A DNA stretch of 64,000 nucleotides, taken from the NCBI RefSeq assembly GCF_965222285.1, contig NZ_OZ244942.1:1550001-1614000 (forward strand). Reading direction: 5' to 3'. The stretch is from Tepidicaulis sp002389665. GTDB lineage: Bacteria; Pseudomonadota; Alphaproteobacteria; Parvibaculales; Parvibaculaceae. Under the pieces are notes generated by a model that saw nothing but the letters and a program-made list of their open reading frames with translations, searched no databases and had not been told where the DNA came from. Below are positions 42,764 to 52,684 of this stretch, piece by piece (within the stretch, counting starts at the first letter, position 1; each line of letters begins with the position of its first letter). The position numbers and the translations under genes are program-made.

Positions 42764-43543
42764 TTAGGCAGGCTTCAGAGATTGTCCGTCATCCACGGTG
42801 AAAAGGGAACCCGTGATAAGGCGGCCCTGGTCGCCTGCCAGCAGCAGCAACGTGCCGTCGAGATCGGAATCCTCGCCAAGTCTCTTTCGGGGGAACCCAG
42901 CAATCTGCTTTTGCCCGCCCGCGCTGTCGAACCATTCGGAATTGAGCTCGGTGCGGATATAGCCGGGGCAAATCGCGTTGACGTTGATTTCGTGTTTCGC
43001 CCATTCGCGCGCCAGCGATTTCGTCATCATGGCGGTTGCCGCTTTCGACATGCAGTAAACGGCAAGGCCTGGCAGTACGCTATGCGCGCCGATGGAGGCG
43101 ATGTTGATAATCCGCCCGCCTGCCCCGCGTGCGATCATCCTTCTGCCTGCAGACGTCGCCATGAAAAACGCCCCGCGCGTGTTCGTGCCCATGATCTGGT
43201 CATAGGCTTCCGGCGTCACGTCCGTCGCCATTGCCTGCACGTTCATACCGGCATTGTTGACGAGAATATCAAGCGGCCCGAGCGCCGCTTCGATCTTGTC
43301 CATCGCCGTTTCGATACCGGCGGCATCGGTCACGTCGAGTGCAACAGGCAGTGCCTTGCCGCCGTTAGCTGCGATTTCCTTGGCCAGTTCTTCGAGCCGC
43401 TCCACGCGCCGCCCGGCAATGGCGACCGCGGCGCCCGAGGCCGCCAGCACCCGCGCGAAACGCAGGCCGAGCCCGCTCGTTGCGCCCGTTACAAGAGCAG
43501 TTTTTCCGCTCAAATCCTGAGATGCGATGTTCACGCCAGACAT
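42764..43543 (-). CDS. SDR-family oxidoreductase
   Basis: This 259-residue classical short-chain dehydrogenase has TGATSGLGLRFARVL as the dinucleotide loop (TGxxxGxG), DILVNNAGMN, NIASIGAH with the catalytic Ser, and YCMSK as YxxxK, then NVNAICPGYIRTEL. Most similar in pattern to 3-hydroxyacyl-CoA or 3-oxoacyl reductases acting in lipid catabolism. Direction and substrate are unknown. ATG 43543 starts a unit that may include the 40-residue membrane protein. Confidence 0.88.
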   Translation of the reverse strand: MSGVNIASQDLSGKTALVTGATSGLGLRFARVLAASGAAVAIAGRRVERLEELAKEIAANGGKALPVALDVTDAAGIETAMDKIEAALGPLDILVNNAGMNVQAMATDVTPEAYDQIMGTNTRGAFFMATSAGRRMIARGAGGRIINIASIGAHSVLPGLAVYCMSKAATAMMTKSLAREWAKHEINVNAICPGYIRTELNSEWFDSAGGQKQIAGFPRKRLGEDSDLDGTLLLLAGDQGRLITGSLFTVDDGQSLKPA

Positions 43544-43681
43544 GACCCCGTCCTTACTTATTGGTTCTGATTGGCCCGCATCCTACAAGGTGCCAAAGGG
43601 GGGTCAAGGAGACGTGTTTTGCGTAGGGGCGCAGGCTCTGTCAGACTGCTCCCAAAGAATTGAAAACCGAGGAGATGCCCC

Positions 43682-44332
43682 ATGAAACTCGATATTATTT
43701 CCGATACGGTTTGCCCCTGGTGTTATATCGGCAAGAAGCGTCTTGAAAAAGCGCTGACCGATAGCGGGCGCAATGATGTCGAAATCAACTGGCGGCCCTT
43801 CCGCCTCGACCCTTCCATTCCGCCTGAAGGCGTGGACCGCCAGGAATATCTGGAACGCAAGTTCGGTCCGGAAAAAATGAAAGAAGCGGGCGGCGCACTG
43901 AAAGAGATGGGCGCGCGCGAGGGCATTCCTTTCGCCTTCGACAAGATCGAACGCTCGCCCAATACGCTGGACTCGCACCGCTTGATCCTTTGGGCGGGTA
44001 GCGCCGGTGTGCAGGACGAAGTCGTCAGCCTGCTCTTCAAAGCCTATTTCGAGGAAGGCAAGGATATCGGCGACAAGGACGTGCTCGTTGCCGTGGCAGA
44101 AGAAGCGGGCATGGAAGGCGATGTGGTACGCGATCTTCTCAATTCCGATGCAGACCTGAAACGGATCGAATATGACGATTTCCAGGCCCGGCAAATGGGA
44201 ATCACGGGCGTGCCCTGCTTCCTTTTTGAAAATCAGTTCGCGCTGGTTGGCGCGCAGGATGCGGACACGCTGGTGAAAGTCTTCGACCGTATCGAGATGA
44301 AGCTGAAAGAAGCGGCAGAAGTTCAAGGCTGA
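43682..44332 (+). CDS. DsbA-family oxidoreductase (FrnE-like)
   Basis: The 216-residue thioredoxin-fold protein begins LDIISDTVCPWCYIGKKRLE with a CPWC active site at residues 11-14 and ends in MGITGVPCFLFENQFALVGAQDADTL with the cis-Pro loop (VPCF). There is no signal peptide, so it is cytoplasmic, like FrnE or 2-hydroxychromene-2-carboxylate isomerase relatives. It probably shuffles disulfides or isomerises glutathione adducts. GAGGAGA precedes ATG 43682. Its stop codon is directly adjacent to the mfd stop (convergent, no gap). Confidence 0.92.
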   Translation: MKLDIISDTVCPWCYIGKKRLEKALTDSGRNDVEINWRPFRLDPSIPPEGVDRQEYLERKFGPEKMKEAGGALKEMGAREGIPFAFDKIERSPNTLDSHRLILWAGSAGVQDEVVSLLFKAYFEEGKDIGDKDVLVAVAEEAGMEGDVVRDLLNSDADLKRIEYDDFQARQMGITGVPCFLFENQFALVGAQDADTLVKVFDRIEMKLKEAAEVQG

Positions 44333-47300
44333 TCAGGCTGCCGCTGCTGCTTCCCCCGCAATTTCCGCAAGTTTACGCATCATCAGCCGTGTGCCGTTAA
44401 GCCGGTCTTCAGGCAGCGGCCAGTTGCGCATGAAAACGAGCTTGTGGTCCGGGCGCAACTTCGCCTTGTCGCGCTCGTCATTGATGAATTCCACAAGCCC
44501 GCCCGGGTTCGGGAATTCGTTATTGCGGAAGGTGAGCACTGCGCCCTTCGGGCCCGCATCGACTTTCTCCACCAGCGCCTTACGGCAAAGGCCTTTGATC
44601 TCCACGATTTTCAGCAGATGTTCGACTTCCTCGGGCAGCGGGCCGAAACGGTCGATCAGCTCGGCGGCGAAACCGTCAATATCCTGTTGATCCTCGACGC
44701 TGGAAAGACGCCGGTAAAGCGCCATGCGGGCATTGAGGTCCGGCACATAATTTTCCGGGATAAGAACCGGCGTGCCGATATTGATCTGCGGCGACCATTG
44801 GCCTTCATCGCTGCTGCCTTCTTCCCCGCGCAGCGAAGCGACGGCTTCTTCCAGCATTTCCTGGTAAAGCTCGTAGCCCACCTCTTTGATATGGCCGGAC
44901 TGTTCTTCACCCAGAAGATTACCCGCGCCACGAATATCAAGATCGTGCGAGGCAAGAGTAAACCCGGCGCCGAGCGAGTCGAGCGATTGCAGCACCCGCA
45001 GGCGTTTTTCCGCCGTCGGCGTCAGCTTCTTGTTGGCCGGCACGGTCATATAAGCATAGGCGCGGGATTTGGAGCGCCCCACCCGGCCCCTAAGCTGATA
45101 AAGCTGGGAAAGACCGAACATGTCAGCTCTGTGGATGACCATTGTGTTAGCCGTCGGAATATCGATGCCCGATTCAACGATCGTCGTGGAAATCAGCACG
45201 TCATATTGACCGTCATAAAAGGCGGTCATCTTGTCTTCGATTTCCGTCGGCGCCATCTGCCCATGAGCCGTGATGAATTTCACTTCCGGCACATATTCCT
45301 TCAGAAAGTCTTCCGCTTCCTTCAGATCGGAAATGCGCGGGCAGACATAAAAGCTTTGTCCGCCCCGGTAATGCTCGCGTAAAAACGCCTCGCGGATGAT
45401 GACGGGATCGAAGGGTGCTACATAGGTGCGCACGGCCAGCCGGTCCACGGGCGGCGTGGCAATGAGTGAGAGCTCCCGCACACCGGACAGCGCAAGCTGC
45501 AGCGTGCGCGGAATGGGCGTTGCCGTCAGTGTTAGCACATGCACGTCCGAGCGCAGCTCTTTCAGGCGTTCTTTGTGTTTGACGCCGAAATGCTGTTCCT
45601 CATCGACGATCATGAGGCCGAGATTGTTGAACTTGATAGTCTTGCTGAGTAGCGCATGGGTACCGATGACGATATCGACATCGCCGCTGGTAAGCCCGGT
45701 TTTCGTTTCCTGCGCCTCCTTATGCGGGACGAGACGGGAAAGCTGGCGGATATTGAGCGGCAATCCGGCAAAGCGCTGCGTGAAGGATTTGAAATGCTGG
45801 CGGGCAAGCAGCGTCGTCGGTACCACGACCGCCACCTGATGCCCGTCCATGGCAGCCGTAAAGGCGGCGCGCAGCGCGACTTCGGTTTTGCCGAAGCCGA
45901 CATCGCCGCAGACCAGCCGGTCCATCGGCCGTCCTTTGGAAAGATCTTCCATGACCGCGTCGATGGCCTGGGCCTGATCGTCCGTTTCCTCATAAGGAAA
46001 GCGGGCGCAGAACTCGTCGTAAATGCCGTCCTGAACGTTGATCGGCGGGGCGTCTTTCAGCTCACGCGCCGCGGCGATCTTGATGAGCTGCGCGGCCATA
46101 TCGCGCAAGCGTTCTTTCAGTTTGGCTTTGCGCGCCTGCCAGCCCGAGCCGCCGAGACGGTCAAGCTGCACGGCGGCATCGTCGGAACCGAAGCGGGACA
46201 GAAGCTCGATATTCTCGACCGGCAGATAGAGCTTGTCGCCGCCATGATAAAGAATGAGAAGACAGTCATGAGGCGCACCGGAAACGTCCACTGTCTGCAG
46301 CCCCTCGAAACGGCCAATGCCGTGATCGACATGCACCACCACATCGCCGGGCGTCAGGCTCGAGGCTTCGGTGAGGAAATTGTCCGCGCGCTTCTTGCGC
46401 TGGCGGCGCACCAGCCGGTCGCCCAGCACGTCCTGCTCGCTGATGATCGCAAGTTCATCCGTCTCAAAACCGTGCTCGAGCCCCAGCACCACGAGTTTGA
46501 CGGTGGCGGCATTGCCGCTCAGCGCTTCGGCCCAGGTGCCCGCCAGCGCTTCATTCTCGATCTTGTGTTCGGCGAGCACCCCTTGCAGGCGTTCGCGCGC
46601 CCCGCCGCTCCAGCTTGCAATGACAACGCGCTTACCTGCTTTGCGAAGCCCTTGGATATGGCCGCCTAACGCATCGAAAACATTGACGCCTTCCTGCTGG
46701 CGCTCGGGAGCGAAACTGCGCCCTTCCCGCGCGCCGAAATTGATCACGTTCGCCTGCGTTTCCGGCAGAGCGAAGGGGGAGAAGGCCCGCACCCGCTTGC
46801 CCTCAAGCTGCGCTTTCCAATCGTTTTCGGTCAGATAAAGCGCGGAGGGTTTGAGCGGTTTGTAGCTCGGCACATCCATGTTCTTCATGGGTTTGACCGA
46901 AATACGCGCGTCGAAATAATCCTGAATGAGATCGAAGCGGGAGGCTCGCGCTTCATCGACCTGATGGTCGAGTGTGATAAGCGCGCCCGGTACATAATCG
47001 AAAAGCGTTTCGAGCTTTTCATGGAAGAGCGGCAGCCAGTGCTCCATGCCCTGATGCTTGCGCCCTTCACTCACCGCTTCATAAAGCGGATCGCCGTCAT
47101 TGGCGGGTCCGAAAGTCGCGACATAACCCGCGCGGAAGCGTTTGATGGAGGCCGGGTCAAGATTGACCTCGCTCACGGAGACAAGTTCAAGGCCGGAAAG
47201 CTGGCCCACCGTGCGCTGGCTCTCCGGATCGAAGGTGCGCACGGAATCGAGCGTGTCCCCGAAAAGATCGAGCCGCACCGGTTCATCAAGGCTCGGCGGG

Positions 47301-47827
47301 TAGATATCGACAATCCCGCCGCGCACCGCATATTCGCCGGGCTCACGCACCGTGCCCGTTCGGGAAAAGCCGTTCTCGGCGAGATAGAGCAGAAGTTCGT
47401 CGAGATCGATGCGGTTGCCGACATGGGCATGCCAGCCCCCCGCCTCGAGCGTCTTGCGCTCCGGCACCCGCTGGATTGCGGCATTGACGGTGGCCAGCAC
47501 GATAAGCGGTTTCTCCGCTCCCTCGGCACGCTTGGCGAGCCGGGTGAGCGTTGCCATGCGCCGGGCGACGATATCCGTATGAGGCGACACACGGTCATAA
47601 GGCAGGCAGTCCCAAGCCGGAAAGGTTGCGATTTCCACATCCGGCGCGAAGAAGGACAAGGCCTCGCTTAAAAGGCTCATGCGCGCATCGTCGCGGGCGA
47701 TGTGCAGCAGCACCTCCCCCTCCAGCGCCCGTGCAAGATCGCTCAGCACCAGGGCATCGAACCCCTCCGGCGTTTCGCCAAGGTTCAAAAGGCCGTCGGT
47801 TTCGATAAGGGGGCGTATGTCGGTCAC
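44333..47827 (-). CDS. mfd: transcription-repair coupling factor Mfd
   Basis: The 1164-residue protein shows the UvrB-like N-terminal region, the CarD-like RNA-polymerase interaction domain (PGDVVVHVDHGIGRFEGLQ at about 483-501), and a RecG-like translocase. The latter has CGDVGFGKTEVALRAAF as the Walker A motif, IVDEEQHFGVKHKE as the DExx box, TLTATPIPRTLQLAL, and a C-terminal TRCF domain. It removes stalled RNA polymerase and recruits UvrA to DNA damage. The start is GTG 47827 without a clear ribosome site. mfd-sdhE-recG order is an alphaproteobacterial hallmark. Confidence 0.97.
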   Translation of the reverse strand: MTDIRPLIETDGLLNLGETPEGFDALVLSDLARALEGEVLLHIARDDARMSLLSEALSFFAPDVEIATFPAWDCLPYDRVSPHTDIVARRMATLTRLAKRAEGAEKPLIVLATVNAAIQRVPERKTLEAGGWHAHVGNRIDLDELLLYLAENGFSRTGTVREPGEYAVRGGIVDIYPPSLDEPVRLDLFGDTLDSVRTFDPESQRTVGQLSGLELVSVSEVNLDPASIKRFRAGYVATFGPANDGDPLYEAVSEGRKHQGMEHWLPLFHEKLETLFDYVPGALITLDHQVDEARASRFDLIQDYFDARISVKPMKNMDVPSYKPLKPSALYLTENDWKAQLEGKRVRAFSPFALPETQANVINFGAREGRSFAPERQQEGVNVFDALGGHIQGLRKAGKRVVIASWSGGARERLQGVLAEHKIENEALAGTWAEALSGNAATVKLVVLGLEHGFETDELAIISEQDVLGDRLVRRQRKKRADNFLTEASSLTPGDVVVHVDHGIGRFEGLQTVDVSGAPHDCLLILYHGGDKLYLPVENIELLSRFGSDDAAVQLDRLGGSGWQARKAKLKERLRDMAAQLIKIAAARELKDAPPINVQDGIYDEFCARFPYEETDDQAQAIDAVMEDLSKGRPMDRLVCGDVGFGKTEVALRAAFTAAMDGHQVAVVVPTTLLARQHFKSFTQRFAGLPLNIRQLSRLVPHKEAQETKTGLTSGDVDIVIGTHALLSKTIKFNNLGLMIVDEEQHFGVKHKERLKELRSDVHVLTLTATPIPRTLQLALSGVRELSLIATPPVDRLAVRTYVAPFDPVIIREAFLREHYRGGQSFYVCPRISDLKEAEDFLKEYVPEVKFITAHGQMAPTEIEDKMTAFYDGQYDVLISTTIVESGIDIPTANTMVIHRADMFGLSQLYQLRGRVGRSKSRAYAYMTVPANKKLTPTAEKRLRVLQSLDSLGAGFTLASHDLDIRGAGNLLGEEQSGHIKEVGYELYQEMLEEAVASLRGEEGSSDEGQWSPQINIGTPVLIPENYVPDLNARMALYRRLSSVEDQQDIDGFAAELIDRFGPLPEEVEHLLKIVEIKGLCRKALVEKVDAGPKGAVLTFRNNEFPNPGGLVEFINDERDKAKLRPDHKLVFMRNWPLPEDRLNGTRLMMRKLAEIAGEAAAAA

Positions 47828-47872
47828 GGGAGAAGGCTCGCGGGCAAAGGGCTTCGGGCTTGGTCCAGGGAA

Positions 47873-48157
47873 TTACTTTTGGCGGAACATCGTTCCGTCG
47901 AGATGGCTAAGGCCGCATATCCGTTTGAAGAGCGCGGTATCATGGGCTGGCTCGACCGGCTCGCGGCCCACCACCCAGGCATAGAGCATGTCGTCCGGTA
48001 CCTCGAGCAGCGCTTCCAGCGCGCCCAGCTCTTCGGCGGACAGATTTTCCAGCTCGGCATCGATGAAAATGCCCAGAATGAGGTCCATTTCCTTCATTCC
48101 GCGGTGCCAGCCGCGGAATCGGATACGCTTGCGGCGCACGTCGAGTGGGTCGCTCAC
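47873..48157 (-). CDS. sdhE: succinate dehydrogenase assembly factor SdhE
   Basis: The 94-residue protein of the SdhE/SDHAF2 family has DVRRKRIRFRGWHRGMKEMDLILGIF with the RGxxE motif that touches the FAD site, and YAWVVGREPVEP. It promotes covalent FAD attachment to the flavoprotein subunits of succinate dehydrogenase and related complexes. GTG 48157, with AAGGAAG five bases upstream, gives the usual length. It sits divergent to recG, 45 bases before mfd. Confidence 0.94.
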   Translation of the reverse strand: MSDPLDVRRKRIRFRGWHRGMKEMDLILGIFIDAELENLSAEELGALEALLEVPDDMLYAWVVGREPVEPAHDTALFKRICGLSHLDGTMFRQK

Positions 48158-48280
48158 ATTACTTCCTTTCCTTGTTGACCCCACGATATAGACCTAGAAA
48201 GAGGCGCTGTCAGCCCGCCGGTTGTTCACGCTCCGTTGCACGCTAGAATTGGCGCTCCCGATACTCGTAAAAGGCTGAAA

Positions 48281-50371
48281 ATGCGGCCAGAAATTCTCTT
48301 TCCCCTCTTTGCCTCCGTCACCCGCCTGCCCGGCATCGGGCCGCGGCTGGAGAAGCTTTATGAGCGGCTGACGGGCCCGCATGTGGTGGATTTGCTCTGG
48401 CACCTGCCGACGGGAATCATCGACCGGCGCTTCCGCCCGCCCATTTCGGAGGTCAAAGACGGGGAAATCGCCACGCTGGCAATCACCGTGGGGCTGCATG
48501 TGCCCCCGCCGCCCCGCAACAACCGGGTGCCTTACCGGGTCTGGGTCTCCGATGAGACGGGGGAGATGTCCCTCGTCTTCTTCCGCGCGCGTGCCGATTA
48601 CATCCAGAAAATGCTGCCCGAGGGGCAAAAGCGGCTGATCAGCGGCAAGGTGGATTTTTATCAGGGCCAGCCGCAAATGACCCATCCTGATCACATCGTC
48701 GCCCCTGAAAATGAAAAAGATATGCCGCTTATCGAGGCGGTTTATCCCCTCACCCAAGGGCTGACGCAAAAACAGGTGCAAAAAGCCGCCGCGAATGCGC
48801 TGGCCAAAGCCCCCGCCCTTGCCGAATGGCTGGACCCGGCCTGGAAAGCCAAAAATGCCTGGCCGGACTGGCAGGAGGCGATCAGGGCGGCCCATGCGCC
48901 GGCAAGCGAGACGGAACTGGCGCCTGAGGCCGCTGCCCGCGCCCGCCTCGCCTATGATGAGCTGCTCTCCAATCAGTTGGCATTGGCGCTGGTGCGCCTT
49001 CGGATGCGCGCCCGGGCGGGCCGGCCGGTAAAGGGCGATGGCCGCCTTCGGGCCAAGGTCGAAAAGGCTCTTCCCTTTGCACTGACCGGCGCCCAGAAAG
49101 ACGCGATTACCGAGATCGATGCCGACCTTGCCTCGAACCGGCGCATGCTGCGCCTCCTGCAAGGGGATGTGGGCTCGGGTAAGACGCTGGTCGGCCTCAT
49201 GGCCATGCTTTCCGCCATTGAAAGCGGCGCGCAGGCCGCCCTTATGGCGCCGACGGAAATTCTCGCCCGTCAGCATGCCGCAGGCCTTGCCCCGCTCTGC
49301 GAGGCGGCGGGCGTCACCCTTGCGCTCCTCACAGGCCGGGAAAAAGGCAAGTCCCGCGAGGCGGTGCTGAGCCGCCTTCAATCCGGGGAGATCGATATCC
49401 TGGTCGGCACCCATGCGCTCTTTCAAGAGGATGTGCATTTCAAGGACCTTGCCGTTGCCGTGGTGGACGAGCAGCACCGCTTCGGCGTTCATCAGCGCAT
49501 GCAGCTGCAATCGAAGGGCGGCGCGGGCACCAACGTGCTGGTGATGACGGCAACACCCATCCCCCGCACCCTGACGCTGACAGCTTATGGCGACATGGAT
49601 GTTTCCCGCCTCACCGAAAAGCCGCCGGGCCGCCAGCCCATCGACACGCGCCTCGTCTCCGCCGAGCGCCTTCATGAGGTGGTGGAAGCCGTGCGCCGCG
49701 CGATGCAGGGCGGCGCGCGGGTCTATTGGGTTTGCCCGCTCGTCGAAGAATCCGATGTCCTTGACGTTGCCGCCGCAGAAGAGCGCTTCGGCGCGCTCAG
49801 CCACACATTCGGGGATAAAGTCGGCCTCGTGCATGGCCGCATGCGGGCGGCGGAAAAAGACGCCGTCATGGCGCGCTTCCAGTCCGGGGAGATTTCGCTG
49901 CTCGTTGCCACCACGGTCATCGAGGTTGGCGTCGATGTGCCCGAAGCCACGGTCATGGTGATCGAACATGCCGAGCGCTTCGGTCTTGCCCAGCTTCACC
50001 AGCTGCGCGGGCGCGTCGGGCGCGGCAGCGGCAAATCCACCTGCCTGCTTCTTTATCACGGCGCCCTGGGCGAGACCGCCAAGGCGCGGCTCAAGATCAT
50101 GCGCGACACGGAAGACGGATTTGTCATCGCCGAAGAAGATTTACGCCTGCGCGGCGCAGGCGAGCTGCTCGGCACACGCCAGAGCGGGATGCCGGACTTC
50201 CGCCTTGCCGATATCACCGCGCACCGGGAGCTTTTAAGCGTGGCCTATGACGATGCCCGGCTCATCGTCGAAACGGACCCGGAGCTGGAAGGACCGCGCG
50301 GCGAGGCGCTGCGCACCCTGCTCTATCTCTTCGAGCGGGACGACGCGATCAGGTATCTTCGCTCGGGTTGA
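48281..50371 (+). CDS. recG: ATP-dependent DNA helicase RecG
   Basis: This 696-residue helicase has an N-terminal wedge (OB-fold) domain, LLQGDVGSGKTLVGLMAM as Walker A (about residues 286-303), VVDEQHRFGVHQRM as the DEQH box, VMTATPIPRTLTLTAYGDMDVS, and VIEVGVDVPEATVMVIEHAERFGLAQLHQLRGRVGRG in the C-terminal helicase lobe. It remodels stalled replication forks. Its 3' end overlaps the DUF502 gene on the other strand by 23 bases. Confidence 0.96.
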   Translation: MRPEILFPLFASVTRLPGIGPRLEKLYERLTGPHVVDLLWHLPTGIIDRRFRPPISEVKDGEIATLAITVGLHVPPPPRNNRVPYRVWVSDETGEMSLVFFRARADYIQKMLPEGQKRLISGKVDFYQGQPQMTHPDHIVAPENEKDMPLIEAVYPLTQGLTQKQVQKAAANALAKAPALAEWLDPAWKAKNAWPDWQEAIRAAHAPASETELAPEAAARARLAYDELLSNQLALALVRLRMRARAGRPVKGDGRLRAKVEKALPFALTGAQKDAITEIDADLASNRRMLRLLQGDVGSGKTLVGLMAMLSAIESGAQAALMAPTEILARQHAAGLAPLCEAAGVTLALLTGREKGKSREAVLSRLQSGEIDILVGTHALFQEDVHFKDLAVAVVDEQHRFGVHQRMQLQSKGGAGTNVLVMTATPIPRTLTLTAYGDMDVSRLTEKPPGRQPIDTRLVSAERLHEVVEAVRRAMQGGARVYWVCPLVEESDVLDVAAAEERFGALSHTFGDKVGLVHGRMRAAEKDAVMARFQSGEISLLVATTVIEVGVDVPEATVMVIEHAERFGLAQLHQLRGRVGRGSGKSTCLLLYHGALGETAKARLKIMRDTEDGFVIAEEDLRLRGAGELLGTRQSGMPDFRLADITAHRELLSVAYDDARLIVETDPELEGPRGEALRTLLYLFERDDAIRYLRSG

Positions 50372-51101
50372 CCTCTGTGCCGTTTGCTTTCCCCGCGTCT
50401 TTTTTCGGCAGCTTTTTCACTTCCTCGGTCGGCGGTGAGACGAGACCGGCGGAGATGATGAGCTTGGCCGCATCTTCGATCGACATTTCCAGCGGATAAA
50501 TGTCCTTGCGCGGCACGAAGAGCAGAAAGCCCGATGTCGGGTTCGGCGTGGTCGGCAGGAAGACGCTGACGAGGTCGTCATCCGTTGGCGCTTTTTCCGC
50601 GACCTCGCCTTTCGTGCTGGTCGTGATGAAGACCAGCGCATAAAGCCCGCGCCTTGGATACTCGATCAGCGCCGCTTCCCGGAAGGACGTATTGCTCTGG
50701 GAGACCACCGTCTCGAAAATCTGTTTCAGCGCGCCGTAGATGCTGCGCACCACGGGCATCCGGTCCACCAGCCGCTCGCCCCAGACCAGCAATTGCCGGC
50801 CAAAGAAATTTGCGGTCAGCGCACCGAGCAATGTCAGCACGACAAGCGCGATGAGGAGCCCGAGCCCCGGAATGGAAAAGGGAATGTATCTTTCCGGCTG
50901 GTAAGCGGCGGGAATAAGCGGCAGGAACCAGTAATCCACCAGCTCCACGAACCAGCTTGTCAGATAGATCGTAATACCAATCGGGGCCGCAACGACAAGA
51001 CCGGTCAGAAAGTAGTTACGCAACCGGGTGAGAAACCCGACGCGGCTTGCCGGCAGGATGATATGCGGATCGCCTGAAGGTTTGTCCTGCTTGTTGCTCA
51101 T
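50349..51101 (-). CDS. DUF502-family membrane protein
   Basis: The 250-residue protein has two transmembrane helices (about residues 31-50, NYFLTGLVVAAPIGITIYLTS, and 73-95, PGLGLLIALVVLTLLGALTA), then a soluble part with VYGALKQIFETVV-type residues (YGALKQIFETV) and PTTPNPTSGFLLFVP. DUF502 proteins are widespread and uncharacterised. Its last 23 bases overlap the end of recG on the opposite strand. A poly-Pro/Lys tail (PPTEEVKKLPKKDAGKANG) ends it. Confidence 0.9.
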   Translation of the reverse strand: MSNKQDKPSGDPHIILPASRVGFLTRLRNYFLTGLVVAAPIGITIYLTSWFVELVDYWFLPLIPAAYQPERYIPFSIPGLGLLIALVVLTLLGALTANFFGRQLLVWGERLVDRMPVVRSIYGALKQIFETVVSQSNTSFREAALIEYPRRGLYALVFITTSTKGEVAEKAPTDDDLVSVFLPTTPNPTSGFLLFVPRKDIYPLEMSIEDAAKLIISAGLVSPPTEEVKKLPKKDAGKANGTEVNPSEDT

Positions 51102-51290
51102 GTCCTGGCCATTTGACGTAGGGGGGGAAAGGCATTGCGCCGGGGGTTTTTCAACATCCCCGAAACATGCCAGAAATAGGAACCGGATTCACGAAAACAA
51201 AGGCCGCAATCCCATGAAAAGGCGGCGGGACCGGACGCGAGGAGGAAAGATGACTGGCGCTGACGTGCATTTTCCCGGACGGAGGCTCGC

Positions 51291-52295
51291 ATGAGCGCGG
51301 CACCGGAAGAGCTGGCCGCTGATCTGGCCCGGGTGATGGACCAAAAGGTCGAGACCCTGAACGGTATCGAGAACTTGAAACGCCTGTCGGGGGGCGCGAG
51401 CCAGGAGACCTGGGCCTTTGATGGCACGACACCCAAGGGCTCCCTGCCCCTTATTCTCCGCCGTGCGCCGGGTGGCACCGCCGCCTCGAAACGGGAAACC
51501 GCCGTGCCGCTTGCAACCGAAGCCGCCCTCATCCGCCTTGCGGAGAAAGCCGGCGTACCGGTGCCCCCGGTGCGCTATGTCCTGGAAGACGAAGACGGCC
51601 TCGGCCCGGGCTTTGTCATGGACCGGGTGGAGGGCGAAACCATCGCCCGGAAGATATTGCGTGATGAGGCCTATGCCGCGGCCCGCCCGAAGCTTGCCCG
51701 CCAATGCGGGGAAATGTTGGCAAAACTCCATTCCGTGCCGATGGAGACGCTGCCGGAGCTGCGCCATTCGCCGGCCGCTGCCGAGATCAAGCAATATTGG
51801 GAAACCTATAAAACCCATGGCCACCCCCACCCCGTCTTCGAGCTTGCCTTTAAATGGCTCAGGGACAATGTGCCGGATGAAGACCGCATCACGCTGGTGC
51901 ATGGCGACTTCCGGAACGGCAATCTGATGATCGGGGAAGACGGCGTGCGCGCCGTGCTCGATTGGGAGCTCGCGCATATGGGCGATCCGATGGAAGATCT
52001 CGGCTGGATCTGCGTCAATTCCTGGCGCTTCGGCAATATCGATCAGCCGGTCGGCGGTTTCGGCCAGCGGGAGGATATGTTTGCCGGTTATGAAGCAGCA
52101 GGCGGCCCGCCTGTCGATCCCGGGCGGGTGCGCTTCTGGGAAATCCTCGGCACGCTGAAATGGGGCATCATGTGCACGCTCATGTATGAAGCCTTCAAGA
52201 CCGGCATGGACCGCTCCGTCGAACGCGCTGCCATTGGCCGGCGATCGTCGGAAACCGAGATAGACCTCCTTCACCTCTTGCTGCCGAGGAGCTGA
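51291..52295 (+). CDS. APH-family kinase, LvaA/ACAD10-like
   Basis: The 334-residue protein kinase-like enzyme has LKRLSGGASQETWAF as the nucleotide loop, LVHGDFRNGNLMI with the catalytic Asp, and AVLDWELAHMGDPMEDLGW with the metal Asp. It belongs to the ACAD10/LvaA branch, not true antibiotic kinases. LvaA in Pseudomonas putida phosphorylates a 4-hydroxyacyl-CoA. The next gene, DUF6285, resembles its small helper LvaB, and an enoyl-CoA hydratase gene follows. So this probably phosphorylates an acyl-CoA hydroxyl (inference). GGAGG precedes ATG 51291. Confidence 0.85.
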   Translation: MSAAPEELAADLARVMDQKVETLNGIENLKRLSGGASQETWAFDGTTPKGSLPLILRRAPGGTAASKRETAVPLATEAALIRLAEKAGVPVPPVRYVLEDEDGLGPGFVMDRVEGETIARKILRDEAYAAARPKLARQCGEMLAKLHSVPMETLPELRHSPAAAEIKQYWETYKTHGHPHPVFELAFKWLRDNVPDEDRITLVHGDFRNGNLMIGEDGVRAVLDWELAHMGDPMEDLGWICVNSWRFGNIDQPVGGFGQREDMFAGYEAAGGPPVDPGRVRFWEILGTLKWGIMCTLMYEAFKTGMDRSVERAAIGRRSSETEIDLLHLLLPRS

Positions 52296-52298
52296 CCC

Positions 52299-52673
52299 AT
52301 GCAGGACATGCCGAAATCGTCGGAAATCGTGGAAGTCGTGAGCGAGTTCATGCGCCAGCACGTCTTGCCGCAATTGCAGGGCCACACAGCCTTCCATGCC
52401 CTCGTGGCCGCCAATGCGCTCGACATCGTCAAGCGCGAGCTTGCTATAGCCCCGCAGGCGAATGAAGCTGAAAAGGCGCGGCTTGAAAAGCTGCTGGGCA
52501 AAGAAGGCACGCTTGAAGAATTGAACCGGCTCCTTTGTACGCGTATCGAAGCGGGCGATGTGACTGCGGACACGCCCGGCCTTGCCGATCATCTATGGGA
52601 GACGACGCTGACGAAGCTCGCCATCGATCAGCCGAAATATTCCGGCTACCGGCGCGCCAAAGGAGAAATCTGA
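52299..52673 (+). CDS. DUF6285 (LvaB-like) protein
   Basis: The 124-residue helical protein has EVVSEFMRQHVLPQLQGHTAFHALVAANALDIVKREL as its core, then LLCTRIEAGD. Such genes regularly follow ACAD10-like kinase genes; in the levulinate operon the small LvaB protein is required for LvaA activity. It starts three bases after the kinase stop, with GAGGAG eight bases before ATG 52299. No catalytic motif of its own is seen. The link to LvaB is by family context, from memory. Confidence 0.78.
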   Translation: MQDMPKSSEIVEVVSEFMRQHVLPQLQGHTAFHALVAANALDIVKRELAIAPQANEAEKARLEKLLGKEGTLEELNRLLCTRIEAGDVTADTPGLADHLWETTLTKLAIDQPKYSGYRRAKGEI

Positions 52674-52684
52674 GGGAGGAGCGC

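Noticed and set aside
48194..50059. Long open frame (621 codons) on the minus strand over recG
   Set aside because: Pure shadow of recG; no recognisable motif.
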